A stretch of 64,000 nucleotides of DNA from contig NZ_BMVM01000010.1 of the NCBI RefSeq assembly GCF_014650715.1, forward strand, positions 62,001 to 126,000. The letters run 5' to 3'. The DNA is from Streptomyces bluensis. Lineage in GTDB: Bacteria > Actinomycetota > Actinomycetes > Streptomycetales > Streptomycetaceae. The notes under the pieces are model-generated. The model was given only the letters and a program-made list of their open reading frames with translations. It ran no database searches and was not told the origin of the DNA. Position numbers and translations under genes: made by a program. Shown piece by piece: positions 39,533 to 48,398 of this stretch. The number at the start of each line of letters is the position of its first letter. The stretch's first letter is position 1.

Positions 39533-42523
39533 TCACGTGGAGGGGTGTCGTCCCCGGGGTTGTCCCGGCCGCTCCTCCAGCGCCCCCGCCAGCCCCTCCG
39601 CCAGCACCTCCGCCAAGTGCCTGCCCTTCCGTCCCGCCAGCTGTTCCAGCTGGGTGCGGCAGGAGAAGCCGTCCGCCAGGATCACCGCGTCACGCGTCGC
39701 CGCGCGTACCGCCGGCAGCAGTTGCTCCTCCGCGCAGGCCGTGGACACGTCGTAGTGGCCCTGCTCGAAACCGAAGTTGCCCGCGAGGCCGCAGCAGCCG
39801 CCGCTCAGTTCGCCGGTCAGGCCCGCCGCCTCGCGCAGGCGGCGCTCCGCCGTGTCGCCGAGGACAGCGTGCTGGTGGCAGTGGGTCTGGCCGACGACCG
39901 GGCGGTTCACGGCGGGAGGGGTCCAGTGCGGGGCGTGCTCCGCCAGCGTCTCGGCGAAGGTCCGTATCCGTGAGGCCAGTTGAGCGGCTCTCGGGTCGTC
40001 GTGGAGCAGTTCCGGTACGTCCGTGCGGAGTGCCGCCGCGCAGCTCGGTTCCAGGACGACGATCGGGGCGCCGGAGTCCAGGACCGGTTCCATGAGGTCC
40101 AGCGTGCGGCGCAGTACCGCGCGGGCGCGGTCCAGTTGGCCCGTCGAGATGTACGTCAGGCCGCAGCAGGGCCGCTCCCGGCGGAGGGCCGGGCCGAGCG
40201 CGGCCCGCGCTGTTCGCGACCTTCCGTCCCCGATCGGCGCCCGCGCCCAGTGGACCGTCGGGGGCAGGGCCACGGTCAGGCCGGCCTCCTCCAGCACCCG
40301 TACGGCCGCGCGCCCCACCGACGGCGACAGGTACTCCGTGAAGGTGTCCGGCCAGAGGATCACCACCGGCCCGGCACCGGAACCGACACCCTCCCCGCCA
40401 CCGGCCCTGGCCCCGTCGGGCACCCGCCTGCGCGCCCACCATCGGCTGAACGGCTCCCGCGCCAGCCGGGGGATCTCCCGCTCACCCGCGATCCCGCCGA
40501 GCCGCTTGGCGAGCCGGGCCAGTGGTCCCACCGCGGCAAGGGAGTTCACCAGCCGTGCCGCCCTCAGCCGGGCAACCGTCCGCAGCCACACCGGGAGCCA
40601 CCCCAGCGCGTAGTGCGCCGCCGGGCGCCGACGGCCCGCGTAGTGATGGTGCAGGAACTCCGCCTTGTACGTGGCCATGTCCACCCCGACCGGGCAGTCC
40701 GAACGGCAGCCCTTGCAGGACAGGCACAGGTCGAGGGCGTCCCGGACCTCCGTGGAGCGCCAGCCGTCCGTGACCACCTCGCCCGTCAGCATCTCGTGCA
40801 GCAGCCGCGCCCGGCCCCGCGTGGAGTGCTCCTCCTCCCCGGTCGCGCGGAAGGACGGGCACATGACCCCCGAGCCGGAGCCACTGTGTGAGCCGGCGGT
40901 CGTGGCGCGGCACTTGGCCACGCCCACGCAGCGGCGCACCGCCGCCGAGAAGTCGCCGCCGTCCTCCGGGTACCCGAAGGCCACGTCCACCGGTTTGCGG
41001 GGCAGGACCGCGAACCTCAGGTTCGAGTCGAGGGGTGCGGGGCGTACCAGCATCCCCGGGTTGAGCAGGTCGTCCGGGTCCCACACGCCCTTCGCCCGCT
41101 CGAAGAGCCGGACCGCCTCCTGCCCGTACATCCTCGGCAGCAGCTCGGCCCGTGCCTGGCCGTCCCCGTGCTCGCCCGACAGCGAGCCCCCGTGGGAGAC
41201 CACCAGATCCGCCAGCTCCTGCGAGAAGCGGCGGAAGCGGGCCACCCCGGCGTCCGACAACAGGTCGAAGTCGATGCGGACGTGGATGCAGCCGTCCCCG
41301 AAGTGGCCGTACGGCGTACCGCGCAGGCCGTGCGCCGACAACAGCGCCCGGAAGTCCCGCAGGTACGCACCCAGCCGGGCCGGCGGCACCGCGCAGTCCT
41401 CCCAGCCGGGCCAGGCCTCGGAGCCGTCCGGCATACGGGTCGCCGTGCCGCTGGCGTCCTCGCGGATGCGCCACAGGGTGCGCTGGGCGGCCGGGTCGGC
41501 GACCACCAGCGCGTCCACGACGTCGGCCGCCCGGACGACGGCCTCCGCGCGCGCCCGCGCCTCGGCCGACGAGTCGCCGCCCGTCTCCACGAACAGCCAC
41601 GCCCCGCCCCTCGGCAGCCCCGCGCCCTCGCGCACCAGGTCCGCCGCCATGCCCTCGACCGTCAGCGGCCGGTACGACAGCAGTCCGGCGGCCGCCTCCG
41701 CCGCCGCGCTCTCGTCGGCGTACGCCAGCACGGCCAGCGCACGCGCGCGGGGTGCCTGGACGAGCCGTACGACCGCCTCCGTCAGCACCCCGAGCGTGCC
41801 CTCGGAGCCGCAGAAGGAGCGGGCCACGTCCGCGCCGTTCTCCGGCAGCAGGGCGTCCAGGGCGTAGCCCGAGATGCGGCGCGGGAGGCGGGAGAGGGAG
41901 GGGAAGTCCGTGCGCAGGCGCGCCAGTTCCCCCTCCACCAGCGTCCGTAGGCCGGCGGGGGCACCGGCCCAGTCACGACCCGGCCGCAGCAGGTCACCCG
42001 TACCGCTGATCACCGACAGCTCCTGGACGCTGTCCGCCGTCGTGCCCCAGGCCACCGAGTGGGACCCGCACGAGTTGTTCCCGATCATTCCGCCGAGTGT
42101 GCAGCGGCTGTGGGTGGACGGGTCGGGGCCGAAGCGGAGGCCGTGCGGGGCGGCGGCCTCCTGGAGGCGGTCCAGGACCAGGCCCGGCTGGACGACGGCC
42201 CGGCGGCCCTCGGGGTCGAGGGACACGAGCCGATTCATGTGGCGGGTGAAGTCCAGCACCACGCCCGTGCCCGTGGCCTGGCCCGCGATCGACGTGCCTC
42301 CACCGCGCGCCACGACCGGCACGCCGTGCTCCCGGCACACGGACAGCACCGCCGCCACGTCGTCCGCGTCCCGCGGCGCCACCACGCCCAGCGGCACCCG
42401 GCGGTAGTTGGAGGCGTCCATGGTCGTCAGCGCCCGCGCGGTCGCGTCGAAGGCGACCTCACCGCGCACGGCCGCCCGCAGCCCGGCCTCCAGCCCTGCC
42501 CTCACTTCCCCGAGATCCGTCAT
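39533..42523 (-). CDS. Fused FAD-linked oxidase / Fe-S (CCG-domain) oxidoreductase
   Basis: A 996-aa enzyme of the YdiJ/GlcD-GlpC fusion group. In order: an FAD_binding_4 PCMH domain (VARGGGTSIAGQATGTGVVLD, FGPDPSTHSRCTLGGMIGNN), a FAD-oxidase C-terminal domain (FGDGCIHVRIDFDLL, SGEHGDGQAR), a 4Fe-4S region with CxxCxxCxxxCP (CLSCKGCRSDCP), and two CCG domains (PCCGLTYIS, SGGCCGLAGNFGFE). It probably oxidises a D-2-hydroxy acid (lactate or 2-hydroxyglutarate type) and passes electrons on. ATG 42523 fits; the extension is not domain-like. Confidence 0.93.
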   Translation of the reverse strand: MTDLGEVRAGLEAGLRAAVRGEVAFDATARALTTMDASNYRRVPLGVVAPRDADDVAAVLSVCREHGVPVVARGGGTSIAGQATGTGVVLDFTRHMNRLVSLDPEGRRAVVQPGLVLDRLQEAAAPHGLRFGPDPSTHSRCTLGGMIGNNSCGSHSVAWGTTADSVQELSVISGTGDLLRPGRDWAGAPAGLRTLVEGELARLRTDFPSLSRLPRRISGYALDALLPENGADVARSFCGSEGTLGVLTEAVVRLVQAPRARALAVLAYADESAAAEAAAGLLSYRPLTVEGMAADLVREGAGLPRGGAWLFVETGGDSSAEARARAEAVVRAADVVDALVVADPAAQRTLWRIREDASGTATRMPDGSEAWPGWEDCAVPPARLGAYLRDFRALLSAHGLRGTPYGHFGDGCIHVRIDFDLLSDAGVARFRRFSQELADLVVSHGGSLSGEHGDGQARAELLPRMYGQEAVRLFERAKGVWDPDDLLNPGMLVRPAPLDSNLRFAVLPRKPVDVAFGYPEDGGDFSAAVRRCVGVAKCRATTAGSHSGSGSGVMCPSFRATGEEEHSTRGRARLLHEMLTGEVVTDGWRSTEVRDALDLCLSCKGCRSDCPVGVDMATYKAEFLHHHYAGRRRPAAHYALGWLPVWLRTVARLRAARLVNSLAAVGPLARLAKRLGGIAGEREIPRLAREPFSRWWARRRVPDGARAGGGEGVGSGAGPVVILWPDTFTEYLSPSVGRAAVRVLEEAGLTVALPPTVHWARAPIGDGRSRTARAALGPALRRERPCCGLTYISTGQLDRARAVLRRTLDLMEPVLDSGAPIVVLEPSCAAALRTDVPELLHDDPRAAQLASRIRTFAETLAEHAPHWTPPAVNRPVVGQTHCHQHAVLGDTAERRLREAAGLTGELSGGCCGLAGNFGFEQGHYDVSTACAEEQLLPAVRAATRDAVILADGFSCRTQLEQLAGRKGRHLAEVLAEGLAGALEERPGQPRGRHPST

Positions 42524-43027
42524 GCCCCCAGCATGCCCTCCACCACTGACAGTGACCGCCCGACCACCCATCGCTCCACTCGCCGCCCCCGCGTATCACC
42601 GAGTGAGAAGTCCGGTCGGATTCCGAGAACGCCTCCGGAACCCGCCCAACCCGATCACGAACTCCCATATAGTGACGGCCAGTTGTGCACCAAGTGTCAC
42701 TTCACCGTCAGAACATGATCAAAGACCGGAGGTGGCGGAGGCACGGAGGCGCGGAGGAAGGTTCAGGACGCGCCGGCCACGGTCGGCGTCCGGTGGAGCG
42801 CACCCAGGGCGCACACCAGGCAGAACAGCTCGCACCGCCCGTTCACCCGGCACCTTCACCCAACACGTACACCAAGCACGTTTGGCAGGCCCGCGCACCG
42901 AGCACGTACGACAGGCCCGCACAGAACGCTCGCACCACAGGCCCGCACACCCACACGCGTACCAGGCACACACGCACCCGAGGCCACGACCAACGCCACA
43001 GCCGAGGCCACGACCGAGGATCAACTC
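42524..43027. promoter_or_regulatory. Divergent region upstream of the conservon, no gene seen
   Basis: It lies between the FAD oxidase start and cvnA. A TATAGT-type -10 occurs near 42668-42673, followed by a symmetric AGTGAC...GTCACT element with a near-palindromic TTGTGCACCAA core. The last ~200 bp are an AC-rich low-complexity stretch with repeated caggcccgc and cacgtac words. No frame looks coding. Confidence 0.45.
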
Positions 43028-44851
43028 ATGACGCCGCCCATCCCCCGAGGCGAACGGCCCGCCCTCCGCACACTGGTGCCCGCGCCCCTGCTCACCGCCG
43101 TGCTCACCGCGCTCGCCGTCGGCGGGTCGGTCGCCGTGGCGCCCGAAGCGGTGCGGCCGGCGCTCGCCTGGGGGGCGGGCGCCGCCGCCGTCCTGCTCAC
43201 CGCCGCGGTCGCGAGGGCCACGCACGCCGCGCAGACCGTCAAGCTCGTCCGCCGCCGCCTCGACGCCGTCTCCCAGGACACGGGGCGGCTGCTGCAGGAA
43301 CGGGCCCGGCTGGCCGAGGAGTTGCGCCAGGAGCGGGCGCGGCTGAGCGACGGCTTCGTACGTGAGCGGGCGCGCCTCGCGGAGGACTTCGAGCGCGAAC
43401 GGACCCGGCTCGCCGAGGAGTCCGCACAGGAACGGCGCCGGCTCACCGCCGACCGCGCCCGCCTCGCCGAGGAGAAGGCCGAACTCGCCGGCCGGGCCCG
43501 CAAGGCCGAGAGCGAACGCGCCGCCGCCGTCGCCGCCACCGCCAACGCGGCCGGCCGCATGCAGGCGCTCGCCACCGGCACCCTCGCCGACCTGCGCGAG
43601 ATGGAGGAGCGCCACTCCGACGAGGACGTCCTCGCCGACCTCCTGCACCTCGACCACCGCACCGCCCAGGCGAGCCGTCTCGCCGACTCCGTCGCCGTGC
43701 TCTCGGGTGCGCGTTCGGGCCGCCGCTGGGCGCGGCCGATCCCCATGGAGTCCATCCTGCGCGGCGCGATGGGCCGCATCGGCGGCTACCAGCGTGTGCG
43801 TCTGCACTCCTCCAGCGAGGCCGCCGTCGCCGGACACGCCGCCGAGGCCGTCATGCACGCACTCGCCGAACTCCTCGACAACGCCGCGACGTTCTCCCCT
43901 CCGACGGCCGAAGTGCACGTGTACGTCGAGGAGGTACCCGCCGGCGTCGTCGTGTCGGTCGAGGACGCGGGCCTCGTCATGAGCGACGTCCAGCTGCGCC
44001 GCGCCGAACGCGCCGTCTCCGGCGAGGGCGCCGACCTCGGCGGGCTCTCCGGCACCCGGCTCGGGCTCGCCGTCGTCGGCCGCCTCTCCCGCAAGCACGG
44101 TCTGAAGGTGTCCTTCCGCCCGTCCGCGCGCGGTGGCACCGGCGTGCTGATGCTCATCCCGCAGGACCTGCTGGCCGGCGCGTCCGCCCCGGCGCCGACG
44201 CCGACGCCGGCGCCACGGCCGGAGCCCGCCCCGCGATCCTTCGGACCGTCGTCGTACGCCACCGCCCGCGCGCCCCAGGACCTGGACCCCGAGCCCGTTC
44301 CGACGCACGAGTCCGCGGCGAGGCCGAACGGCCACAGCCTGACCGCGACCGGCGCGCCTACGCCGAGCGATCCGTCCCCGAGCGTTCCGTCCCCGAGCGT
44401 TCCGTCCGGCGATCAACCCGGCGAGCTGCCCAGCGAAGTGCCCATGGATCTGCCCATTGATCTGGCCGGCGGGCTGCCCAGGCGCCGTCGCGGTCAGAGC
44501 CTCACCGCCGCTCAGGCCCGCACCCGCGGCCGCATCCCGCCCCGGCCCGCGCCCGAGACCCGCCCCGCCACCGATCCACAGGTCAGGGCCGCCCGGTTCA
44601 GCAGCTTCCGCAGCGCCGTCCGCGGCACGGTGCCGGACCAGGCGCTGGTCCAGGGCACGACGACGGAGGTGCCGGTCGTACCGGAGCCGGTGGAGGCGGA
44701 CGCCACGGCCCCGCAAGACGCCGTACGAGACACGCCAGAGGCACCAGAGGCACCAGAGGCACCAGAGGCCCCCGCCACATCGCAACGGCAACCGCAACCG
44801 CAACCGCACTTACAGTCGTACCCGCACCCGGAAGGTGACCCCACTTCATGA
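43028..44851 (+). CDS. cvnA: CvnA-type conservon sensor ATPase
   Basis: A 607-aa membrane protein with the conservon CvnA layout. Two helices come first (residues ~15-65), then an Arg/Glu-rich coiled coil (ERARLAEELRQERARLSDGF and similar heptads, ~90-180), a histidine-kinase-type ATPase domain (HALAELLDNAATFSPPTAEV with N-box, and GTRLGLAVVGRLSRKHG), and a Pro/Ala-rich C-terminal tail with PEA repeats. CvnA proteins lack kinase phospho-transfer partners and are thought to relay signals to the CvnB-C-D module. ATGA overlaps the next gene. Confidence 0.92.
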   Translation: MTPPIPRGERPALRTLVPAPLLTAVLTALAVGGSVAVAPEAVRPALAWGAGAAAVLLTAAVARATHAAQTVKLVRRRLDAVSQDTGRLLQERARLAEELRQERARLSDGFVRERARLAEDFERERTRLAEESAQERRRLTADRARLAEEKAELAGRARKAESERAAAVAATANAAGRMQALATGTLADLREMEERHSDEDVLADLLHLDHRTAQASRLADSVAVLSGARSGRRWARPIPMESILRGAMGRIGGYQRVRLHSSSEAAVAGHAAEAVMHALAELLDNAATFSPPTAEVHVYVEEVPAGVVVSVEDAGLVMSDVQLRRAERAVSGEGADLGGLSGTRLGLAVVGRLSRKHGLKVSFRPSARGGTGVLMLIPQDLLAGASAPAPTPTPAPRPEPAPRSFGPSSYATARAPQDLDPEPVPTHESAARPNGHSLTATGAPTPSDPSPSVPSPSVPSGDQPGELPSEVPMDLPIDLAGGLPRRRRGQSLTAAQARTRGRIPPRPAPETRPATDPQVRAARFSSFRSAVRGTVPDQALVQGTTTEVPVVPEPVEADATAPQDAVRDTPEAPEAPEAPEAPATSQRQPQPQPHLQSYPHPEGDPTS

Positions 44852-45300
44852 CCGGCCCCCTCGGCACCAGCACCGCCGACGAGAAGCTCGCCTGGCTCAT
44901 CCAGGGCCTGTTGGAGCGCACGCCGGGCGCGCGGCACGCACTCGTGCTCTCCCGGGACGGCCTGAAGCTGTGTCGCACGCCCGAGCTGTCCGTCGACCAG
45001 GCCGACCATCTCGCCGCGATCGCCGCCGGTATCCAGTCGCTGTCGCAAGGGGCGTCGGTCGGGTTCGGCGACGGCAGCGGTGGCGTACGGTCGGCGATGG
45101 CCGAGTTCTACGGCGGGGTCCTGTTCATCGTGGAGGCCGGACGGGGCGCACACCTGGCCGTCGTCACCGACGAGGACGCGGACGCCGGTCTCGTCGGGCA
45201 CAACATGAGCGAGCTGGTGGAGCAGCTCGGCGAGCACCTGAGCGCACAGCCGCGCGCGGTCCGCGGCCCGGCACCCGGTACGGCCCCAGGCACCTCATGA
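44848..45300 (+). CDS. cvnB: CvnB-type roadblock/LC7 protein
   Basis: A 150-aa cytosolic roadblock/LC7-fold protein (DEKLAWLIQGLLERTPGARHALVLSRDGLKL, LSVDQADHLAAIAAGIQSL, in outline). In conservons, CvnB interacts with the CvnD GTPase as a GAP-like partner. No GTPase gene follows here. It overlaps both neighbours by 4 bp, so translation is coupled. Confidence 0.93.
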   Translation: MTGPLGTSTADEKLAWLIQGLLERTPGARHALVLSRDGLKLCRTPELSVDQADHLAAIAAGIQSLSQGASVGFGDGSGGVRSAMAEFYGGVLFIVEAGRGAHLAVVTDEDADAGLVGHNMSELVEQLGEHLSAQPRAVRGPAPGTAPGTS

Positions 45301-45644
45301 CCCGGCCCGGCAGGGACGACGCGCCCGACCGGCTCTACACCCTCACGGGCGGGCGCAGCCGGTCCGCGCCCGACAACCCGTTCGACCTGGTGACGCTCGT
45401 GGTCGCCGAGTGCGATCCGGCGCCCGGCATGCAGTCGGAGCACACGGCGATCCTGCGGATGGCCCGGAAGCCGATGGCCATCGTGGAGATCGCCGCCGAG
45501 CTGCGGCTGCCCGTGAGCATCACCAAGGTCCTGCTCTCCGACCTCCTCGCCGCCGGCCGTGTCAGCGCCCGCCACCCGCACATGGCCGCGGTCATCGACC
45601 CCGACATTCTGGAACAGGTGCTCGTTGGACTCCGCAGCCTCTGA
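45297..45644 (+). CDS. cvnC: CvnC-type DUF742 protein
   Basis: A 115-aa DUF742 protein (YTLTGGRSRSAPDNPFDLVTL, MARKPMAIVEIAAELRLPV, ITKVLLSDLLAAG), a winged-helix-like conservon component of unknown biochemical role. It is complete, ending in the usual VLxGLRSL. In canonical conservons the CvnD GTPase begins here; instead a P450 frame begins at 45625 inside this gene's end. Confidence 0.92.
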   Translation: MTRPGRDDAPDRLYTLTGGRSRSAPDNPFDLVTLVVAECDPAPGMQSEHTAILRMARKPMAIVEIAAELRLPVSITKVLLSDLLAAGRVSARHPHMAAVIDPDILEQVLVGLRSL

Positions 45645-46983
45645 AGACGGTACGAGAACCGCTCAAGACGGTACGAGCGGTACGAGGACCGAGGGCCTCA
45701 CGGGCCCCGAAGAACACACCAGCCTCGCCCCCGCGCGCGTGCCGCTCGGCGGACCCCGCTTCCAGAGCGAACCGGACGCCGTGTACCGGGAGTTGCGGCA
45801 GGAGCACGGGGCCGTGGCGCCCGTCGTGCTCGACGGTGGGGTGCCGGCGTGGCTGGTGCTGGGGTACCGCGAGCTGCATCAGGTGACCGGCGATCCGGTG
45901 CTGTTCAGCCGCGACTCCGAGCTGTGGAACCAGTGGCCGGACATCCCCGACGACTGGCCGCTGCTGCCGATGATCGGCCGCAAGCAGCCCTCGATCCTCT
46001 ACACGGTCGGCGAACGCCACCGCGAGCGCGCCGCGATGATCAGCAACGCCCTCGAAGCCGTCGACCCCTTTCAGCTCCGCGCCCTCGCCGAACGGCTGGC
46101 CGACGAACTGATCGACGCCGTGTGCCACAAGGGCGAGGCAGACGTCGTAGCGGACTACGCGATGCTGCTGCCGATGCGGGTGCTGGCGACACTCTTCGGC
46201 TTCGCGGAGGAGCAGGGCCCCGGGCTGGTCGACGCCCTGAACGACATGATCGACGGCCAGGAGCGCGCCCTCGCGGGCCAGGCGCACCTGGCCTCGTCCA
46301 TGGACCGGCTGGTGGCCGACCGGAGAGCGGCCCCGGCGGACGACGTGGTGTCGCGGATGCTCGCGCACGCTGCCGGGCTCGGCTCCGGGATCGGCTCCGG
46401 GATCGGAGACGAGTTCACGGACGAGGAGATCGTCCAGGACCTCATGGTCATGACGGCCGCCGGGCACCAGCCGACCGCCGACTGGATCGGCAACTCGCTG
46501 CATCTGATGCTGACGGACGACCGTTTCGCCGCCTCCCTCTTCGGTGGCCGCAACAGCGTGGCCGAGGCCATGAACGAGGTCCTCTGGGAGGACGCCCCCA
46601 CCCAGAACGTGGCCGGCCGCTGGGCGTCCCGCGACACCCGGCTCGGCGACCGCCACATCCGCGCGGGCGACCTGCTGCTGCTCGGCCTCCAGGGCGCCAA
46701 CTCCGACCCCCGGGTCCGTACCCACGGCTCCGCCCTGACCGGTGGCAACAACGCGCACTTCTCCTTCGGGCACGGGGAGCACCGGTGCCCGTTCCCCGCT
46801 CAGGAGGTGGCCGAGGTCATCGCGCGGACGGGCATCGAGGTCGTACTGGACCGGCTGCCGGACATCGATCTGGCGGTACCGGCCGGGTCCCTGACCCGCC
46901 GGCCCTCCCCGTGGCTGCGCGGCCTGACGGAACTGCCGGTGACGTTCACGCCCACCCCCGCCCTTGGAGGCACGCGCGCATGA
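45625..46983 (+). CDS. Cytochrome P450 (CvnE-type)
   Basis: A 452-aa P450 of the conservon-associated type. The I-helix region is AAGHQPTADWIGNSL, the ExxR-like segment is weak, and the heme ligand is Cys in FSFGHGEHRCPFPAQE. The residue after the cysteine is Pro, not the usual Gly. The start is uncertain: TTG 45625, overlapping the cvnC end, is the best in-frame option, giving a ~35-residue Ser/Thr/Gly-rich tail before ARVPLGGPRFQ. That tail might retain the beginning of a lost CvnD gene. It overlaps the next P450 by ATGA. Confidence 0.88.
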   Translation: MDSAASEDGTRTAQDGTSGTRTEGLTGPEEHTSLAPARVPLGGPRFQSEPDAVYRELRQEHGAVAPVVLDGGVPAWLVLGYRELHQVTGDPVLFSRDSELWNQWPDIPDDWPLLPMIGRKQPSILYTVGERHRERAAMISNALEAVDPFQLRALAERLADELIDAVCHKGEADVVADYAMLLPMRVLATLFGFAEEQGPGLVDALNDMIDGQERALAGQAHLASSMDRLVADRRAAPADDVVSRMLAHAAGLGSGIGSGIGDEFTDEEIVQDLMVMTAAGHQPTADWIGNSLHLMLTDDRFAASLFGGRNSVAEAMNEVLWEDAPTQNVAGRWASRDTRLGDRHIRAGDLLLLGLQGANSDPRVRTHGSALTGGNNAHFSFGHGEHRCPFPAQEVAEVIARTGIEVVLDRLPDIDLAVPAGSLTRRPSPWLRGLTELPVTFTPTPALGGTRA

Positions 46984-48266
46984 CGACTGACGTCGAACAG
47001 ACCCGTATCGTGCTCGACCCCCTCGTCTGCGACCTGGACGGGGAGAGTGCCGCGCTGCGTGCCGCCGGGCCGCTCGCCGCGGTGGAGCTGCCGGGCGGTG
47101 TCCCCGTGTGGGCGGTCACCCACCATGCCGAGGCGCGGCAACTGCTCACGGATCCCCGGCTGGTGAAGGACATCAACGTCTGGGGTGCCTGGCAGCGGGG
47201 CGAGATCGCGCCAGACTGGCCGCTGATCGGGCTCGCCAATCCGGGCCGCTCCATGCTGACGGTGGACGGAGCGGATCACCGTCGTCTGCGGACGCTGGTG
47301 GCGCAGGCGCTGACGCCGCGCCGGGTGGAGCACATGCGCGACAAGATCACAGAACTGACGGAGGACCTCCTCGACCGGCTGCCCACGGACGGGACGGGGG
47401 ACGGGAACGCGTTCGGGACCGGGGACGGGGGCGGGGGCAGGGGCAGGGGCAGGCCGGTGATCGACCTGAAGGCGGAGTTCGCCTACCCGCTCCCGATGTA
47501 CGTCATCGCGGATCTCATGGGCCTCGACCAGGCCCGGCTTCCCCGGGTGAAGGTGCTCTTCGACAAGTTCTTCTCGACGCAGACGCCGCCGGAGGAGGTC
47601 GTCGCGACGCTCACCGAGCTGGCGGGGATCATGGCGGAGACGGTGACGGCGAAGCGGGCGCAGCCCGGCGACGACCTCACATCCGCGCTGATCCAGGCCT
47701 CCGAGAACGGTGACCACCTCACCGACCAGGAGATCGTCTCCACGCTGCAACTGATGGTGGCGGCGGGCCACGAGACGACGATCTCGCTCATCGTCAACGC
47801 GGTGGTGAACCTGTCCACGCATCCGGACCAGCGCGCTCTGGTCCTCGCGGGGAAGGCGGACTGGTCCTCGGTGATCGAGGAAACGTTGCGCTACTCGACG
47901 CCGACGTCGCACGTACTGATCCGCTTCGCGACGGAGGACGTGCCCGTCGGTGACAAGGTCCTTCCTGCGGGGGACGCGTTGATCGTCTCGTACGCCGCCA
48001 TCGGCCGGGACGAGGCGGCCCACGGGCCCTCGGCCGGCGTCTTCGACATCACGCGCCCGACCGCGAACCGGCACATCGCCTTCGGACACGGCCCGCACGT
48101 GTGCCCCGGCGCCGCGTTGTCCCGCCTGGAGGCCGGGGTGGCCCTCCCGGCCCTGTACGCCCGCTTCCCGTCCCTCGATCTGGCGGTCCCGGCGGGCGAA
48201 CTCCGCAACAAGCCGGTGGTGACCCAGAACGACCTGTACGAACTCCCGGTCCGCCTGCACGGCTGA
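46980..48266 (+). CDS. Cytochrome P450 (CYP105/107-like, CvnF-type)
   Basis: A 428-aa P450. The I-helix oxygen-binding motif is AAGHETTIS, the ExxR is EETLRYSTP, and the heme loop FGHGPHVCPGAALSRLE is canonical. A Gly/Asp-rich insert (~residues 138-160) interrupts the region before VIDLKAEFAYPLPMYVIADLMG. The ATGA overlap with the first P450 indicates one operon from cvnA onwards. The substrate is unknown, and no ferredoxin gene adjoins. Confidence 0.93.
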   Translation: MTTDVEQTRIVLDPLVCDLDGESAALRAAGPLAAVELPGGVPVWAVTHHAEARQLLTDPRLVKDINVWGAWQRGEIAPDWPLIGLANPGRSMLTVDGADHRRLRTLVAQALTPRRVEHMRDKITELTEDLLDRLPTDGTGDGNAFGTGDGGGGRGRGRPVIDLKAEFAYPLPMYVIADLMGLDQARLPRVKVLFDKFFSTQTPPEEVVATLTELAGIMAETVTAKRAQPGDDLTSALIQASENGDHLTDQEIVSTLQLMVAAGHETTISLIVNAVVNLSTHPDQRALVLAGKADWSSVIEETLRYSTPTSHVLIRFATEDVPVGDKVLPAGDALIVSYAAIGRDEAAHGPSAGVFDITRPTANRHIAFGHGPHVCPGAALSRLEAGVALPALYARFPSLDLAVPAGELRNKPVVTQNDLYELPVRLHG

Positions 48267-48398
48267 CCGACTCACCGACTCACCCACTCACCCACTCACC
48301 GGCTGACCGGCTGATCCGGCTGATCCGGCGGCGAAAACTCGTCTCACCCGACGGACGAGGTTGCGCCCGGGTTTCCAGAAAGGGCTACGCTCCCTCCC

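Noticed and set aside
42719..44809. A 696-codon minus-strand frame opposite cvnA
   Set aside because: It is a shadow of the coiled-coil and Pro/Ala-rich coding sequence; Gly/Arg-rich with no start context.
43028..48266. Two P450s as part of an antibiotic gene cluster
   Set aside because: There are no core biosynthetic genes; the P450s match the conservon-associated pattern.
48270..48330. Tandem gactcacc / ctgatccgg words after the second P450 as a regulatory array
   Set aside because: They are imperfect, short and placed between same-strand genes with no symmetry; most likely slippage.
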